Shown here piece by piece: positions 35,583 to 44,670 of a stretch of 64,000 nucleotides of DNA. Position numbers and translations under genes: made by a program. Below the pieces are notes generated by a model. It was not told the origin of the DNA. It searched no databases and saw only the letters and a program-made list of their open reading frames with translations. Numbering within the stretch: position 1 is the stretch's first letter; the number at the start of each line of letters is the position of its first letter. The stretch comes from Candidatus Thiodiazotropha sp. (ex Monitilora ramsayi). Lineage in GTDB: Bacteria; Pseudomonadota; Gammaproteobacteria; Chromatiales; Chromatiaceae. The stretch covers positions 1 through 64,000 of the forward strand of contig JAHXIP010000018.1 of assembly GCA_025655575.1 (NCBI GenBank), written 5' to 3'.

Positions 35583-36428
35583 GTGAAATTTAGCGTTGAT
35601 CAGTTCCGTGCCTGGGATCGCAAGTGTGTAACGCTGATGGGAATGTCCGGCGTGGGTAAGACCCGGCTGGCTAACAAGTTAAGGAAAAAAGACTGGTTCC
35701 ACTATTCCGGGGACTATCGGATCGGTACGCGCTATCTGGATGAGCCGATTCTCGATAGTTTCAAGGAACAGGCCATGCGCGTCCCGATGCTGCGTGATCT
35801 GCTGCGCTCTGATTCCATTTTCATTCGTAACAACATCACCTTCCACAACCTGAAACCGGTCTCCACATTTTTGGGGATGGTCGGTAATCCCGAGTTGGGG
35901 GGTATAGGCCTGTCGGAGTTCAAACGCAGGCAGCAACTCCACCGGCAGGCGGAGATTGCTGCCATGTACGATGTACCGGGCTTTATGCATAAAGCCCAGT
36001 TGATCTACGACTACCCGCATTTTATCAACGATGTGGGGGGCAGCCTCTGTGAGCTGGATGAGCCCGGTCTGCTTGAGTTTCTGGCTGAGCATTCACTGAT
36101 CCTCTATATCCGAGCCAGCAAGGCCGACGAGGCAGCCCTGATCGCACGTTCGGTTTCATCGCCAAAACCGCTCTACTATCGTGAAGATTTTCTTGATGAG
36201 CAGTTAGACATCTACATGGAGATGAAGGGGATTGGCTATGCCTCACTCATCGATCCGATGGATTTCACCAGTTGGGTCTTCCCGCGTCTGTTTCGCGCAA
36301 GGATTCCTCGTTATGAGGCGATCGCAGCTGAGTATGGCTATACGGTCAATACCGAGGCGCTTGCCCAGGTCAAGAGCGAGGGCGACTTCCTTCAACTGCT
36401 GGAACAGGTCATAGAAGGGGATACCTGA
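35583..36428 (+). CDS. P-loop ATPase of unknown role next to metA, 281 aa
   Basis: GTG start after GAGGAG. Walker A-like GMSGVGKTRLA at residues 20-30, an early nucleoside-kinase-like section (YSGDYRIGTRYLDEPI), and a later SLILYIRASKADEA. The protein resembles small P-loop kinases or shikimate-kinase-like NTPases but the family has no function I know. It ends one base before the metA ATG, so the two genes are an operon and it may take part in methionine or sulfur metabolism. The adjacent gene order with metA seems conserved in related Gammaproteobacteria (from memory). No signal peptide. Confidence 0.75.
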   Translation: MKFSVDQFRAWDRKCVTLMGMSGVGKTRLANKLRKKDWFHYSGDYRIGTRYLDEPILDSFKEQAMRVPMLRDLLRSDSIFIRNNITFHNLKPVSTFLGMVGNPELGGIGLSEFKRRQQLHRQAEIAAMYDVPGFMHKAQLIYDYPHFINDVGGSLCELDEPGLLEFLAEHSLILYIRASKADEAALIARSVSSPKPLYYREDFLDEQLDIYMEMKGIGYASLIDPMDFTSWVFPRLFRARIPRYEAIAAEYGYTVNTEALAQVKSEGDFLQLLEQVIEGDT

Positions 36429-36429
36429 C

Positions 36430-37500
36430 ATGCCACTGGTTGCACATACTGAATTACCGGCCTTCTCACGCCTGCGCGAAGAGGGGCAGAATGTACTCAC
36501 GCCCGAGCGCGCCACCCATCAACATATCCGGGAACTGCATATCGGACTGCTTAACATGATGCCCGATGCAGCCATAGAAGCGACCGAGCGGCAGTTTTTC
36601 CGTCTGGTAGGGGAGGCCAATCCCATTGCCCAGTTTTTTCTACACCCCTTTACGCTCAAAGAGTTGCCCCGTGGAGAGAAGGCGCAGGCCCATATCGATG
36701 CCTACTACGAGACATTCGAGCAGATCAAGGAAAAAGGACTCGATGCGCTGATCATCACCGGCGCCAATGTCAGTCATCCCAATCTGGCGCAGGAAGCATT
36801 CTGGAAACCATTGACCGAGGTTGTGGACTGGGCGCATGAGAATGTCACTTCGGTGCTCTGCTCCTGTCTTGCCACGCATGCTGTGGTGCAGTCCCATCAT
36901 GGGCAGAAGCGCACCCACATGGGAGACAAACTTTGGGGTGTCTACAGTCACCGGGTAATGGATCTTCATCATCCCCTGGTGAATGACATCAATACCCGCT
37001 TTGACGTGCCGCATTCCCGATACAATCAGATCAGCCCGGCGCAGTTCGAACAGGCCGGACTCAAGGTGTTAGTGCAGAGTGAGCAGGCGGGTGTTCATCT
37101 GGCTGTGAGCCGGGATGGATTTCGTGTGGTCTATTTCCAGGGGCATCCGGAGTATGACACCATCAGCTTGCTGAAGGAGTATAAGCGGGAGGTCAATCTC
37201 TACATAGCCGGTAAGCGTCCCGACTATCCGCCATTCCCAGAACACTATTTTACCTTGCGCAACCAGGCGATCTTCAGTGAATACCGGGAGCGTCTGGAGG
37301 CAGCACGATCACACGGTGAGATCCTGCCGGCTTTTCCCGAAGACCTGGTGCTCGAAACCATCGACAATACTTGGCACGATACCGCCGAGGCTGTCATTGG
37401 CAACTGGATCGGTCTGGTCTATCAGGTTACCCATCAAGAGCGCTCCCTTCCGTTTATGGAAGGCATAGACCCGGACAATCCGTTAAACCTGAGTCGGTAA
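36430..37500 (+). CDS. metA: Homoserine O-succinyltransferase MetA, 356 aa
   Basis: MetA activates homoserine with succinyl-CoA (or acetyl-CoA in some members), the first committed step of methionine synthesis. The fold is glutamine-amidotransferase-like. Visible features are the start of the domain HIGLLNMMPDAAIEATERQF, the catalytic Cys146 (SVLCSCLATHA), the substrate region DVPHSRYNQI, and the His/Glu pair in FQGHPEYD. Length is slightly above the usual 300-310 aa owing to N- and C-terminal extensions. It directly follows the P-loop gene. Whether succinyl- or acetyl-CoA is used cannot be told from this alone. Confidence 0.93.
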   Translation: MPLVAHTELPAFSRLREEGQNVLTPERATHQHIRELHIGLLNMMPDAAIEATERQFFRLVGEANPIAQFFLHPFTLKELPRGEKAQAHIDAYYETFEQIKEKGLDALIITGANVSHPNLAQEAFWKPLTEVVDWAHENVTSVLCSCLATHAVVQSHHGQKRTHMGDKLWGVYSHRVMDLHHPLVNDINTRFDVPHSRYNQISPAQFEQAGLKVLVQSEQAGVHLAVSRDGFRVVYFQGHPEYDTISLLKEYKREVNLYIAGKRPDYPPFPEHYFTLRNQAIFSEYRERLEAARSHGEILPAFPEDLVLETIDNTWHDTAEAVIGNWIGLVYQVTHQERSLPFMEGIDPDNPLNLSR

Positions 37501-37518
37501 CTTCTTATGGTAAGGATT

Positions 37519-37544
37519 GCCAGTCCGTCTGCTGACGGATTGGC
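37519..37544. terminator. Hairpin between metA and tRNA-Asp
   Basis: GCCAGTCCGTC, loop TGCT, GACGGATTGGC make an 11-bp stem with one G-T pair. It sits between the 3' ends of metA (plus) and tRNA-Asp (minus), so it may terminate both. It has no strong T-tract on either strand. Confidence 0.5.
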
Positions 37545-37551
37545 TGGAAAA

Positions 37552-37628
37552 TGGCGGAGCGGACGGGACTCGAACCCGCGACCCCCGGCGTGACAGGCCG
37601 GTATTCTAACCAGCTGAACTACCGCTCC
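37552..37628 (-). tRNA. tRNA-Asp (GTC)
   Basis: The minus strand begins GGAGCGGTAGTTCAGCTGG and ends CCGTCCGCTCCGCCA with encoded CCA. The acceptor stem GGAGCGG pairs with CCGCTCC, the T-loop is GTTCGAGTC, and the anticodon loop CTGTCAC gives anticodon GTC for aspartate. Size is 77 nt including CCA. It is single and stands next to the inositol-phosphatase-like gene. Confidence 0.97.
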
Positions 37629-37679
37629 GGTGAGAAGCGCGGTAGTTTAATGTTTTTCATGACGAGGTCAACTAGATAA

Positions 37680-38486
37680 TCAGTCGTATTGGCTTAGCCA
37701 GCCGATCCAATCCTCGAACAGGCTTGCATTGGCAGCCGCGATTGCCATCCTTGGCTGCAGTCCCAGCCTATCTGCTGCCGCTAGGCTGACGTGTCCCTGA
37801 GTGAGTCGATAGCGGCCGCCCGACTCGCTATAGATAAGACTCCCCGCGGCATAGTCCCATAGCTTGGAGCCCCCATGTATATAAACCTCCAGCCTGCCTG
37901 CAGCCAGCCAGCACCAATCCAGCGCGACACTGCCGATACTGCGCTGAGAGCGATAAGGCGGCCTAGTTGCCAATTGGGTGGCGAGTTCTGGGGTGAGCCG
38001 TTTGAAATCCACCATTGCAACACATCCTGCGAGCTCTTCGGTCGAGTTTTCGAGTCTCAGACGTTCACCGTTCAGCCAGGCCCCTTTGCCTTTTTCGGCA
38101 TAGAAGCACTCGTCACGCAGGGGGTCGTAGATAATACCTACCTGTACGGTACCTGCATGGATATACGCCAGTGAGGTTGCGAAGCAGGGTGTGCCTGCCA
38201 CATAGTTCGAAGTGCCGTCCAGCGGATCGAGACACCAGAAGCCAATGTGGGAATCCTGCAGTACACGCTGCTGTTCTTCTCGGCTCATCTCCTCGCCGAG
38301 GAGGGGAATCTGCGGATATTCTTCACTTAGGCACTGCTTGAGTCGTTGCTGAACGGCGAGGTCCGCCTCAGTCACCAGAGAGCCGTCGGCTTTCTTTCTG
38401 CCGTCTATTTTCTGGAACCTCGGCATGAGTTCCTGCGTGGCAGTGTCGATGACCAGCTTATTCAGTAATTCGATATTGATGCGCAT
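37680..38486 (-). CDS. Inositol monophosphatase family protein, 268 aa
   Basis: The Mg-dependent phosphatase signature is present: E-A-D at GSLVTEADLAVQ, GEEMS near residue 76, the metal site CLDPLDGTSNYVAG, and the second site SKLWDYAAGSLIYSESGG. Relatives hydrolyse inositol phosphates, 3'-phosphoadenosine-5'-phosphate (CysQ) or similar. CysQ would fit sulfur metabolism but the sequence alone does not decide. I use ATG 38486 (MRINIELLNKL); the longer frame starts inside the MITE just upstream, so the promoter may have been affected by that insertion. Confidence 0.88.
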   Translation of the reverse strand: MRINIELLNKLVIDTATQELMPRFQKIDGRKKADGSLVTEADLAVQQRLKQCLSEEYPQIPLLGEEMSREEQQRVLQDSHIGFWCLDPLDGTSNYVAGTPCFATSLAYIHAGTVQVGIIYDPLRDECFYAEKGKGAWLNGERLRLENSTEELAGCVAMVDFKRLTPELATQLATRPPYRSQRSIGSVALDWCWLAAGRLEVYIHGGSKLWDYAAGSLIYSESGGRYRLTQGHVSLAAADRLGLQPRMAIAAANASLFEDWIGWLSQYD

Positions 38487-38509
38487 GGTGCCCATGTTAC
38501 TCCCGATGC

Positions 38510-38805
38510 TAGGGCCTGTTAACACTAATCCAATGCGCCCTGTTGAGCCTGAAAAAGCGCCAATCAAGGCGTACCCCAAGGGCACTTCCTTCGGGGCGTG
38601 AGGAGAGCAGTTTGGTTGTTCCAAATGAGCGACGAGCAACGCCGAGTGGCGCTTTTACAGGCACAACCCGAAGGGCTGGGGCTGTTTTTGCACCCAGCAG
38701 CGTTATCATTCGCTCATGTAGCCGGGCTACACCACGCTCATTCTGCCTTGCTGGGTACAAAAACAGCTCCAGCAGGGCGTATTGGATTAGTGTTAACAGG
38801 CCCTA
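38510..38805. mobile_element. TA-flanked MITE-like element, 292 bp between TA copies
   Basis: The left end GGGCCTGTTAACACTAATCC (from 38512) is mirrored by the right end GGATTAGTGTTAACAGGCCC (to 38803), with about 31-bp nearly perfect terminal inverted repeats. Both ends are flanked by TA (38510-38511 and 38804-38805), the signature of mariner/IS630-type insertion. An inner inverted pair, GCTGTTTTTGCACCCAGCA against TGCTGGGTACAAAAACAGC, makes a second palindrome. No transposase is encoded; open frames on both strands look like chance. It lies between two divergent genes and may supply or disrupt promoter elements. Confidence 0.85.
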
Positions 38806-38888
38806 AAGTTTGCGCATTATCAACGATCTTGGCCGGTCTGCGTGAGATAGTGCAGAATCGCTCCAATTATTCTCCCGCGGAGAGAAAG

Positions 38889-39419
38889 ATGATTTTTGAG
38901 GTCGACGAAAAACTGCGCAAACAGGCAAAAAGCCCACACGAGCTCTCGATGATGAATCTGGTGGCCTGCCACCTGATTGCTGCGCCGGTTGCTATTGTAC
39001 TCGATGTCGGTCTCCTCGGTTTCCTGATACCACTGGGACTCTCTCTCTCCGTGATTGCATTCATCTGGTTCAGAGCCAGCAGAGGGGTCGCCAAGGATCC
39101 CTGGTTCACCGCCGTCCACTGGCGCTTGTCCGCTAACCGTACCCGCATTCTATTGGTCGGATATACTATCAGTGCGGTGATACTGGGGATGGCGCTGATG
39201 GCCACTTCAGGCAGTTCGAAGGGAGACATAATGATGGTGGCCATCTCTCGGGTGGCTGTGGTGCCAACCTTGTTGACGGTGATGGTCTGCTTTGTGCTTG
39301 AATCCAGTTCCATCTACCAAGCGGGTCGTGGCGAGGTGCCGGATGGCATAACACGCCGCCTGCCGCCACCTGACGATTTGGTTGTCGTTGAGGGACCGGC
39401 AGTCACACCGGCTGGATAA
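38889..39419 (+). CDS. Membrane protein of unknown function, 176 aa
   Basis: ATG 38889 follows GGAGAGAAAG. The product has four likely TM helices: LIAAPVAIVLDVGLLGFLIP, LSLSVIAFIWFRASRG, ILLVGYTISAVILGMALMA and VVPTLLTVMVCFVLESSSIY. The C-terminal tail is Pro-rich (RRLPPPDDLVVVEGPAV). I do not recognise the family. An in-frame TTG at 38829 could extend it by 20 residues. The frame also runs back through the MITE, but that part is not coding. It is divergent from the phosphatase gene across the MITE. Confidence 0.65.
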   Translation: MIFEVDEKLRKQAKSPHELSMMNLVACHLIAAPVAIVLDVGLLGFLIPLGLSLSVIAFIWFRASRGVAKDPWFTAVHWRLSANRTRILLVGYTISAVILGMALMATSGSSKGDIMMVAISRVAVVPTLLTVMVCFVLESSSIYQAGRGEVPDGITRRLPPPDDLVVVEGPAVTPAG

Positions 39420-39443
39420 AGAAGGCGCTGAGCAAGTCATGGA

Positions 39444-39827
39444 CTATTTAGGACCCAGAAGTTCAATCTGATAACCATCGGGATCTTCAACAAAAGCGAT
39501 GATGGTTGCCCCGGCGTTCATGGGGCCGGCATCACGAGTAACCTTTCCACCCCGGCTACGGATCAGCTCGGTGGCAGCGTAGACATCATCCACTTCGATG
39601 GCCAAATGACCGAAACCGCTTCCAAGATCATAACTGTTGGTTTCCCAGTTGTGGGTCAGTTCGATCACCGTATGATTTTTCTCATCACCATAGCCGACAA
39701 AGGCCAGCGTGAACTTTCCATCCGCATAGTCTTTCTCTCTCAATAGCTTCATACCAAGAATCTGAGTATAGAAGTCGATGGACCGTTGCAGGTCACCGAC
39801 CCGGATCATGGTGTGTAACATACGCAT
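39444..39827 (-). CDS. gloA: Lactoylglutathione lyase (glyoxalase I), 127 aa
   Basis: GloA converts the methylglyoxal-glutathione adduct to S-lactoylglutathione in the cytosol. The vicinal-oxygen-chelate fold and its metal ligands are clear: His5 ([10 protein letters not shown]), Glu near 57 (VIELTHNW), His near 75 ([11 protein letters not shown]) and Glu near 123 (GYQIELL). Typical sequences [20 protein letters not shown] and FVEDPDG are present. Length is the family norm. It is a single gene, upstream of the phosphate transporter gene in tail-to-head order. Confidence 0.96.
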   Translation of the reverse strand: MRMLHTMIRVGDLQRSIDFYTQILGMKLLREKDYADGKFTLAFVGYGDEKNHTVIELTHNWETNSYDLGSGFGHLAIEVDDVYAATELIRSRGGKVTRDAGPMNAGATIIAFVEDPDGYQIELLGPK

Positions 39828-39871
39828 GATTAACTCCCTAAGGGTAGATTGATAATGAATTGAAAAGGATG

Positions 39872-41410
39872 TCAGGCAACCCAGGAAGACAGCAGATAGA
39901 TCATTGACGCCAGCAGTCCGGTAAGCGGCAGGGTAATGAACCAGGCCAGGATGATACGGATCAGCGCTGAACGCTCCACCAGCGCATGGCGATAGAGTCG
40001 CTTTAGTGACTTTCTCTCTTTTTTGCTGAGTTCTATCTGTCTATCCGATCTGTCAAGTTCATCCAGCAAGCGTCCCTTTTCGCTGAAGGGTGAATGGTCG
40101 AAGCGGTGGATGAACGCGTCAATGACTTCCGGCTCCTGGTCCTTGTGGTAGCGCCTGAGTTTTTCCAGCAGTATGGCGTAATTGGTTTTCAGTGTTTCAC
40201 GCAGAAAGCCGATACCGAAAATAGCGCCGACGGTGGTATGTGTGCTGCTGATGGGTAGACCGAGCTGGCTTGCGAACAGTACTGTGATGGCGACTGAGGT
40301 GACGATGCAGAATGCTCTCACCTGATCTAATTCTGTAATCTCTGAGCCGATGGTACGGATCAGCCTTCTGCCAAACAGCATGAGTCCCAGCGGGATACCC
40401 AAAGCGCCAACAAGGAGCAACCAGAGAGAGATATTGTTCTGCTGTATGAGTTGCTCGAATTGAATTGCCTCTTTGATCGCGATCATGGGTCCGATGGCAT
40501 TGGCGACATCGTTCGAGCCGTGAGCGAAACTCAGCAGGCCCGCTGCTAACAGCAGCGGCAGATTAAACAGACGGTTGACCGACGACTTGGTATTTGTCAG
40601 CAGTGCAGTACGTTGCTCAATAATGGGTCGGGTAATGAGATAGACGCCGAGTCCGATGGTGAAACCAGAGACCAGAGCGGTGAGGAAATCGACACGCCAG
40701 CTTGTCTTTAACCCCTTGAGAAGCAGATAGCTGGTAAAGGTCCATGCCATGAACCCGACCAGTAGCGGCAGGACTTTGCGCGCCGCTTCCGACATCTCTT
40801 TTTGATAGAGCAGTGACCGCTTGATCAGATAGAGCAAGAGTGCGGCAATCAATCCGCCCAGGATGGGAGAGAGAATCCATCCGATAGTAATGGTTCCGAT
40901 CATCTGCCAGTTGGCGACACCGATACCTCCCACTGTGATGCCTGCGCCCAGTACCCCGCCAACAATGCTGTGAGTGGTTGAGATCGGTGTGCCTGTGAAT
41001 GTAGCGATGTTCAGCCACAGGGCGGCGGCAAGCAGCGCTGAGAGCATGACGCGGATAATGATCGCGCTGTCTCCCAGCTGTGAGGGCGTGATAATACCTT
41101 GTTTGATGGTGCTGATGACTTCAGTACCGGCGAGAAACGCACCAGCGGCCTCAAATATCGCCGCAAACATCACGGCGCCCAGCAGACCGATGACACGGGA
41201 GCCGACCAGCGGGCCAATATTATTACCCGCATCGTTGGCACCGATGTTCAATGCCATATACCCACCCAATACAGCAGCGATCAGCAGGACGCTATGGTCC
41301 CCGATACCGGGAAAGAAGAATTGCGATGAGAAAAGGATGCCAAGCAGAAAGAGCAGGGCCGACAGTTGTCGTCCCCATGCAAGTCGTTGATCCACTCTGT
41401 CAGGTAACAT
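39872..41410 (-). CDS. pit: PiT family inorganic phosphate transporter, 512 aa
   Basis: About ten to twelve TM helices with the two PiT signatures are present: the N-terminal [19 protein letters not shown] near residues 49-67 and the C-terminal [14 protein letters not shown] near 290-305, with [13 protein letters not shown] and [14 protein letters not shown] cytosolic loop near residues 420-480 ([20 protein letters not shown]) is charged. It carries phosphate with cations (H+ or Na+) across the inner membrane. Start at ATG 41410. No PhoU-like gene is adjacent. Confidence 0.93.
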   Translation of the reverse strand: MLPDRVDQRLAWGRQLSALLFLLGILFSSQFFFPGIGDHSVLLIAAVLGGYMALNIGANDAGNNIGPLVGSRVIGLLGAVMFAAIFEAAGAFLAGTEVISTIKQGIITPSQLGDSAIIIRVMLSALLAAALWLNIATFTGTPISTTHSIVGGVLGAGITVGGIGVANWQMIGTITIGWILSPILGGLIAALLLYLIKRSLLYQKEMSEAARKVLPLLVGFMAWTFTSYLLLKGLKTSWRVDFLTALVSGFTIGLGVYLITRPIIEQRTALLTNTKSSVNRLFNLPLLLAAGLLSFAHGSNDVANAIGPMIAIKEAIQFEQLIQQNNISLWLLLVGALGIPLGLMLFGRRLIRTIGSEITELDQVRAFCIVTSVAITVLFASQLGLPISSTHTTVGAIFGIGFLRETLKTNYAILLEKLRRYHKDQEPEVIDAFIHRFDHSPFSEKGRLLDELDRSDRQIELSKKERKSLKRLYRHALVERSALIRIILAWFITLPLTGLLASMIYLLSSWVA

Positions 41411-41470
41411 ATGTGGCAGTTGCTTGACGATTACCTAAACCTGACAAGACGGCTAAAACGTCGTTCCCTT

Positions 41471-42118
41471 TCAGGAGGCCTGCATGTCGCGAATGAACGT
41501 ATTCGATCTCTCGATAGATTGATTCATACGTTTGATCAGTGTGGCGATGTCCGCCTTCAGGGTGGTGAATTCTCCACGTAACGAGCCGATAGCCTGAGCA
41601 TTCAGGTTATGTTTCAGAAACAGCACATTGTCACGCAGGGTGTTGAGCACCGGTTGCATGGTCTTTTCCGCCTGCTTCATGCTGCTCAGCATCTCTTTGT
41701 AACGTCGGCGGGTCTGATTTAGTTGCTTGGCGCTAGAGGTCTTCAGACTCTGATTCTGGTAGAGATCGAGTTCTGCCCGCCACTCCTTGAAGAGGTCATC
41801 AGCGACAGACTCGACCTTCTCAATCCGGTTGGAAACCGAAGAGGCTGAGGACTCGCAGGCCTCGTACTCGTCATTCAGACTGTCATAGGCCCGCTTGAGA
41901 TTGCTCTCCTCCAGCTGCACCACTGATGCAAACTGATCCAGTGCCGACTGGAACTGCTCTTGGGCATCACTCTGAGCGTCACGCGCCGATTCCACCCGGT
42001 CGACCAGAATGTCACGCTTGTGGATGCCGACTTTCTCCATCGTATCGTAGTAGACACTGGTGCAGCCGGAGAGTGTGATCAGGAAGATGAGGATTGGGAA
42101 AAGACGTATTGCGAGCAT
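41471..42118 (-). CDS. DUF2959 lipoprotein, 215 aa
   Basis: The lipobox LSGCTS with a preceding hydrophobic stretch (LFPILIFLITL) gives a lipoprotein, starting at ATG 42118. The motif YYDTMEKVGIHKRDILVDRV is the hallmark of DUF2959, and long coiled coils follow (EEQ...SALDQFASVVQLEES; ANRIEKVESVADDLFKEW; MKQAEKTMQPVLNTLRD). The family is common in Gammaproteobacteria but its function is unknown. It stands 60 bp upstream of pit's 5' side on the same strand, but linkage is not certain. Confidence 0.85.
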   Translation of the reverse strand: MLAIRLFPILIFLITLSGCTSVYYDTMEKVGIHKRDILVDRVESARDAQSDAQEQFQSALDQFASVVQLEESNLKRAYDSLNDEYEACESSASSVSNRIEKVESVADDLFKEWRAELDLYQNQSLKTSSAKQLNQTRRRYKEMLSSMKQAEKTMQPVLNTLRDNVLFLKHNLNAQAIGSLRGEFTTLKADIATLIKRMNQSIERSNTFIRDMQAS

Positions 42119-42235
42119 GTGAACGGTGCCCCTCGATATCTGATAGATTGGCCACATTCTGCCACAGAGTGATCGCCAAAGGCGATTGCCGGGCACATTG
42201 ACAGGATTGTTTGCAAATGACCGTGATGACCCAAC

Positions 42236-43123
42236 GTGCTTTATAGACAGAATCTCCTGCTGGGTGCGCTTTTTATCCTGCTGGCGGAGCTGATGTTCGC
42301 TTCCATGGGTGCCGCTGTGAAAATGGTGACAGCGGATCTACCCAGCGAGATGGCCGTCTTCATGCGCAATATCATCGGCTTGGCATTGATGACGCCCCTG
42401 GTCTGGAATAGCGGTGGCGGGATACTCAAGACCGGGATTTTTCGTCTGCATCTGCTGCGAGCGACAGCGGGTGTGTCGGCTATGTATTGCTTCTTCTATG
42501 CGTTGGCACATCTGCCGCTGGCGGACGGCATGCTGCTGAAGATGACGGCACCGCTCTTCATGCCCCTGATTGCCTGGGCCTGGCTCAGCGAGCGGTTGCG
42601 AAAGACCATCCTGCTTGCGGTGGGTATAGGTTTTGCGGGTGTCATACTGGTGCTCAATCCCGAAGGGGAGTTCAGCCGCGTCGCCCTGGTGGGGCTGCTG
42701 GGCGGTGCGCTGGCATCCCTGGCCAAGGTCAGTCTGCGGCGGCTTGGTCGCTCGGAGCCTTCTGTGCGGGTGGTCTTCTACTTTGCCCTGCTGAGTTCAG
42801 TGATCTCCGTGTTTCCCATGTTTTGGCACTGGCAGCAGCCGAATGCCCAGCAGTGGGGACTGTTTGCACTGGTCGGTTTGGCCGGGACCCTGGGGCAGTT
42901 ACTGCTGACTCGCGGTTATGCCATCGCTGCCGCGAGTGTGGTCAGTCCCTTTACCTATACCTCGGTGCTGTTTGGTGCGGTCTATGGTTATCTCTTCTGG
43001 GGTGAGACGTTGAGTCTGCAGTTCGTGATGGGTGCGCTGCTGATTTTTGTGGCAGGTATGCTGGCATTGAGGTCTCGAGAAACGAAACCGGACTCGCTGG
43101 TCAGCGATCCGGCAAGACCCTGA
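42236..43123 (+). CDS. DMT superfamily (EamA) transporter, 295 aa
   Basis: Ten hydrophobic helices are arranged as two EamA repeats: residues 8-140 (LLGALFILLAELMFASMGAA, FMRNIIGLALMTPLV, LPLADGMLLKMTAPLFMPLI) and 148-285 (ALVGLLGGALASLAKV, LALVGLAGTLGQLLLTRGYA, SPFTYTSVLFGAVYGYLFWG). DMT proteins export metabolites or drugs; the substrate cannot be inferred. The start is GTG 42236, close behind a divergent gene on the other strand. Confidence 0.9.
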   Translation: MLYRQNLLLGALFILLAELMFASMGAAVKMVTADLPSEMAVFMRNIIGLALMTPLVWNSGGGILKTGIFRLHLLRATAGVSAMYCFFYALAHLPLADGMLLKMTAPLFMPLIAWAWLSERLRKTILLAVGIGFAGVILVLNPEGEFSRVALVGLLGGALASLAKVSLRRLGRSEPSVRVVFYFALLSSVISVFPMFWHWQQPNAQQWGLFALVGLAGTLGQLLLTRGYAIAAASVVSPFTYTSVLFGAVYGYLFWGETLSLQFVMGALLIFVAGMLALRSRETKPDSLVSDPARP

Positions 43124-43182
43124 TACAATGAGCGGACAGTTGCGGCCTGATGCCGTTACCGCTGCTTTAAAGAGAATAACTG

Positions 43183-44547
43183 ATGTCGATGAACTGGTCT
43201 CAACTGCTCTCCCGTAAACGTCTGGGTTCCAGCGAACAATCCACAGGCAGTGCCACCCGCACTGACTTTCAGCGAGACCTGGATCGGATTATTTTCTCAT
43301 CGGCCTTTCGGCGCATGCAGGATAAGACACAGATCTTTCCCCTCTCCAAGATCGACTATGTGCGTACCCGTTTGACCCACAGCCTCGAATCCTCCAGTGT
43401 CGGTCGTTCACTTGGGACGCTGGTGGGAGAACAGATCATCGCCCGTCATCAACTGACGGCTTATGAGGCCTCCGATTTCGGCGATATTTGCGCCGCCGCC
43501 TGCCTGGCTCACGACATTGGAAATCCGCCGTTCGGCCACTCCGGTGAAGATGCCATTCGTCACTGGGCTGAGAATGCTGAATACGGCAAGCAGCGGGTGG
43601 CGGTACTGCAGGGGAGTCAACGGGAGGATTTTCTCAATTTCGAGGGCAACGCCCAAGGCTTTCGTGTCATTACACGGCTGCAGAATCGCGATAACCCGGG
43701 CGGACTGCAGTTGACCTGCGCCACTCTGGCGGCGTTTACCAAATATCCCCGTGAGTCGTGCATCGGCAAGGGAAGATTCGAGGGCGTGAGCGCCAAGAAG
43801 CCTGGCTTCAACGCCGAGGATCAGAGCAACTTCACCGAAGTGGCCGAAACCGTCGGCCTGATTCGGCGCGACCCGGTGTTGGCGGTCTGGCATCGTCATC
43901 CCCTGGCCTTCCTGGTGGAGGCGGCTGATGATATCTGCTACCGGGTGATCGATATTGAGGATGGTTACCGGCTGGGCCATCTCAGTTTTCAGGAAGCGAT
44001 GGACCTGTTTTGCGCGGTGTTGCCGGACTCGTCCAAGCTCTCATCCCGTCTGAATCGGATCAGCGGCGACAAGGAGAAGATCGAGTTCCTGCGGGCGAAG
44101 GTGATCAGTCAGGCGATCAGTGAGATTCTCACCTGCTTTCTCGACCAGGAGCGTGAGATCCTGGGTGGCCATTTCGATGAACCCCTGATGAGTAAGATTC
44201 CCCACCGGGCAGAGATGGACCGATTGATCGAAGTGGCGACTGAGAAGATCTACGTTGCCCCTGAGGTGATCGAGATTGAGACTGCCGGCTTTCAGGTGAT
44301 CAGCGAATTGCTGGAGCGCTTCATTCCGATTATCGACGACGTGGCGGAGCATGGTCAGGATGCCAGCCCTCGCAGCCAGATGATGATTCGCCTGATCCCC
44401 GAGCAATTTCTCGGACCTGGACACAGACCCGCTGAGGAGGACTATCTACGTCTCCTGCGTCTGACCGATTTTGTCTCGGGCATGACCGATTCCTATGCGG
44501 TCTCGCTGTATAAAAAAGTGACGGGCATCTCCCTGCCAGGTGGATAG
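43183..44547 (+). CDS. dgt: Deoxyguanosinetriphosphate triphosphohydrolase-like protein, 454 aa
   Basis: dGTPase hydrolyses dGTP to deoxyguanosine and tripolyphosphate. The HD fold is complete: the N-terminal FQRDLDRIIFSSAFRRMQDKTQ, RTRLTHSLESSSVGR (first His), CLAHDIGNPPFGHSGEDAI (HD pair and further His) and DDICYRVIDIEDGYRLGHL (later Asp). The GNAQGFRVITRLQN region is typical. Length is the family norm. ATG 43183 follows a region with AAAGAGAATAA. It is probably a stand-alone gene between the DMT transporter and the GGDEF protein. Confidence 0.94.
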   Translation: MSMNWSQLLSRKRLGSSEQSTGSATRTDFQRDLDRIIFSSAFRRMQDKTQIFPLSKIDYVRTRLTHSLESSSVGRSLGTLVGEQIIARHQLTAYEASDFGDICAAACLAHDIGNPPFGHSGEDAIRHWAENAEYGKQRVAVLQGSQREDFLNFEGNAQGFRVITRLQNRDNPGGLQLTCATLAAFTKYPRESCIGKGRFEGVSAKKPGFNAEDQSNFTEVAETVGLIRRDPVLAVWHRHPLAFLVEAADDICYRVIDIEDGYRLGHLSFQEAMDLFCAVLPDSSKLSSRLNRISGDKEKIEFLRAKVISQAISEILTCFLDQEREILGGHFDEPLMSKIPHRAEMDRLIEVATEKIYVAPEVIEIETAGFQVISELLERFIPIIDDVAEHGQDASPRSQMMIRLIPEQFLGPGHRPAEEDYLRLLRLTDFVSGMTDSYAVSLYKKVTGISLPGG

Positions 44548-44670
44548 GGTTGTCATCATATACAACATCAGCTGTGGATTTATTCAAACGTGATCGACTA
44601 TGCTCAGTCTAATGATATTCATTACAAATGACGCCTCAGAATAGGTGGGACGGAAACTGGGAGATTTCTA

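Noticed and set aside
38543..38806. Open frames on both strands inside the MITE
   Set aside because: They follow from the palindromic sequence, run across its ends and match nothing; the element is non-coding.
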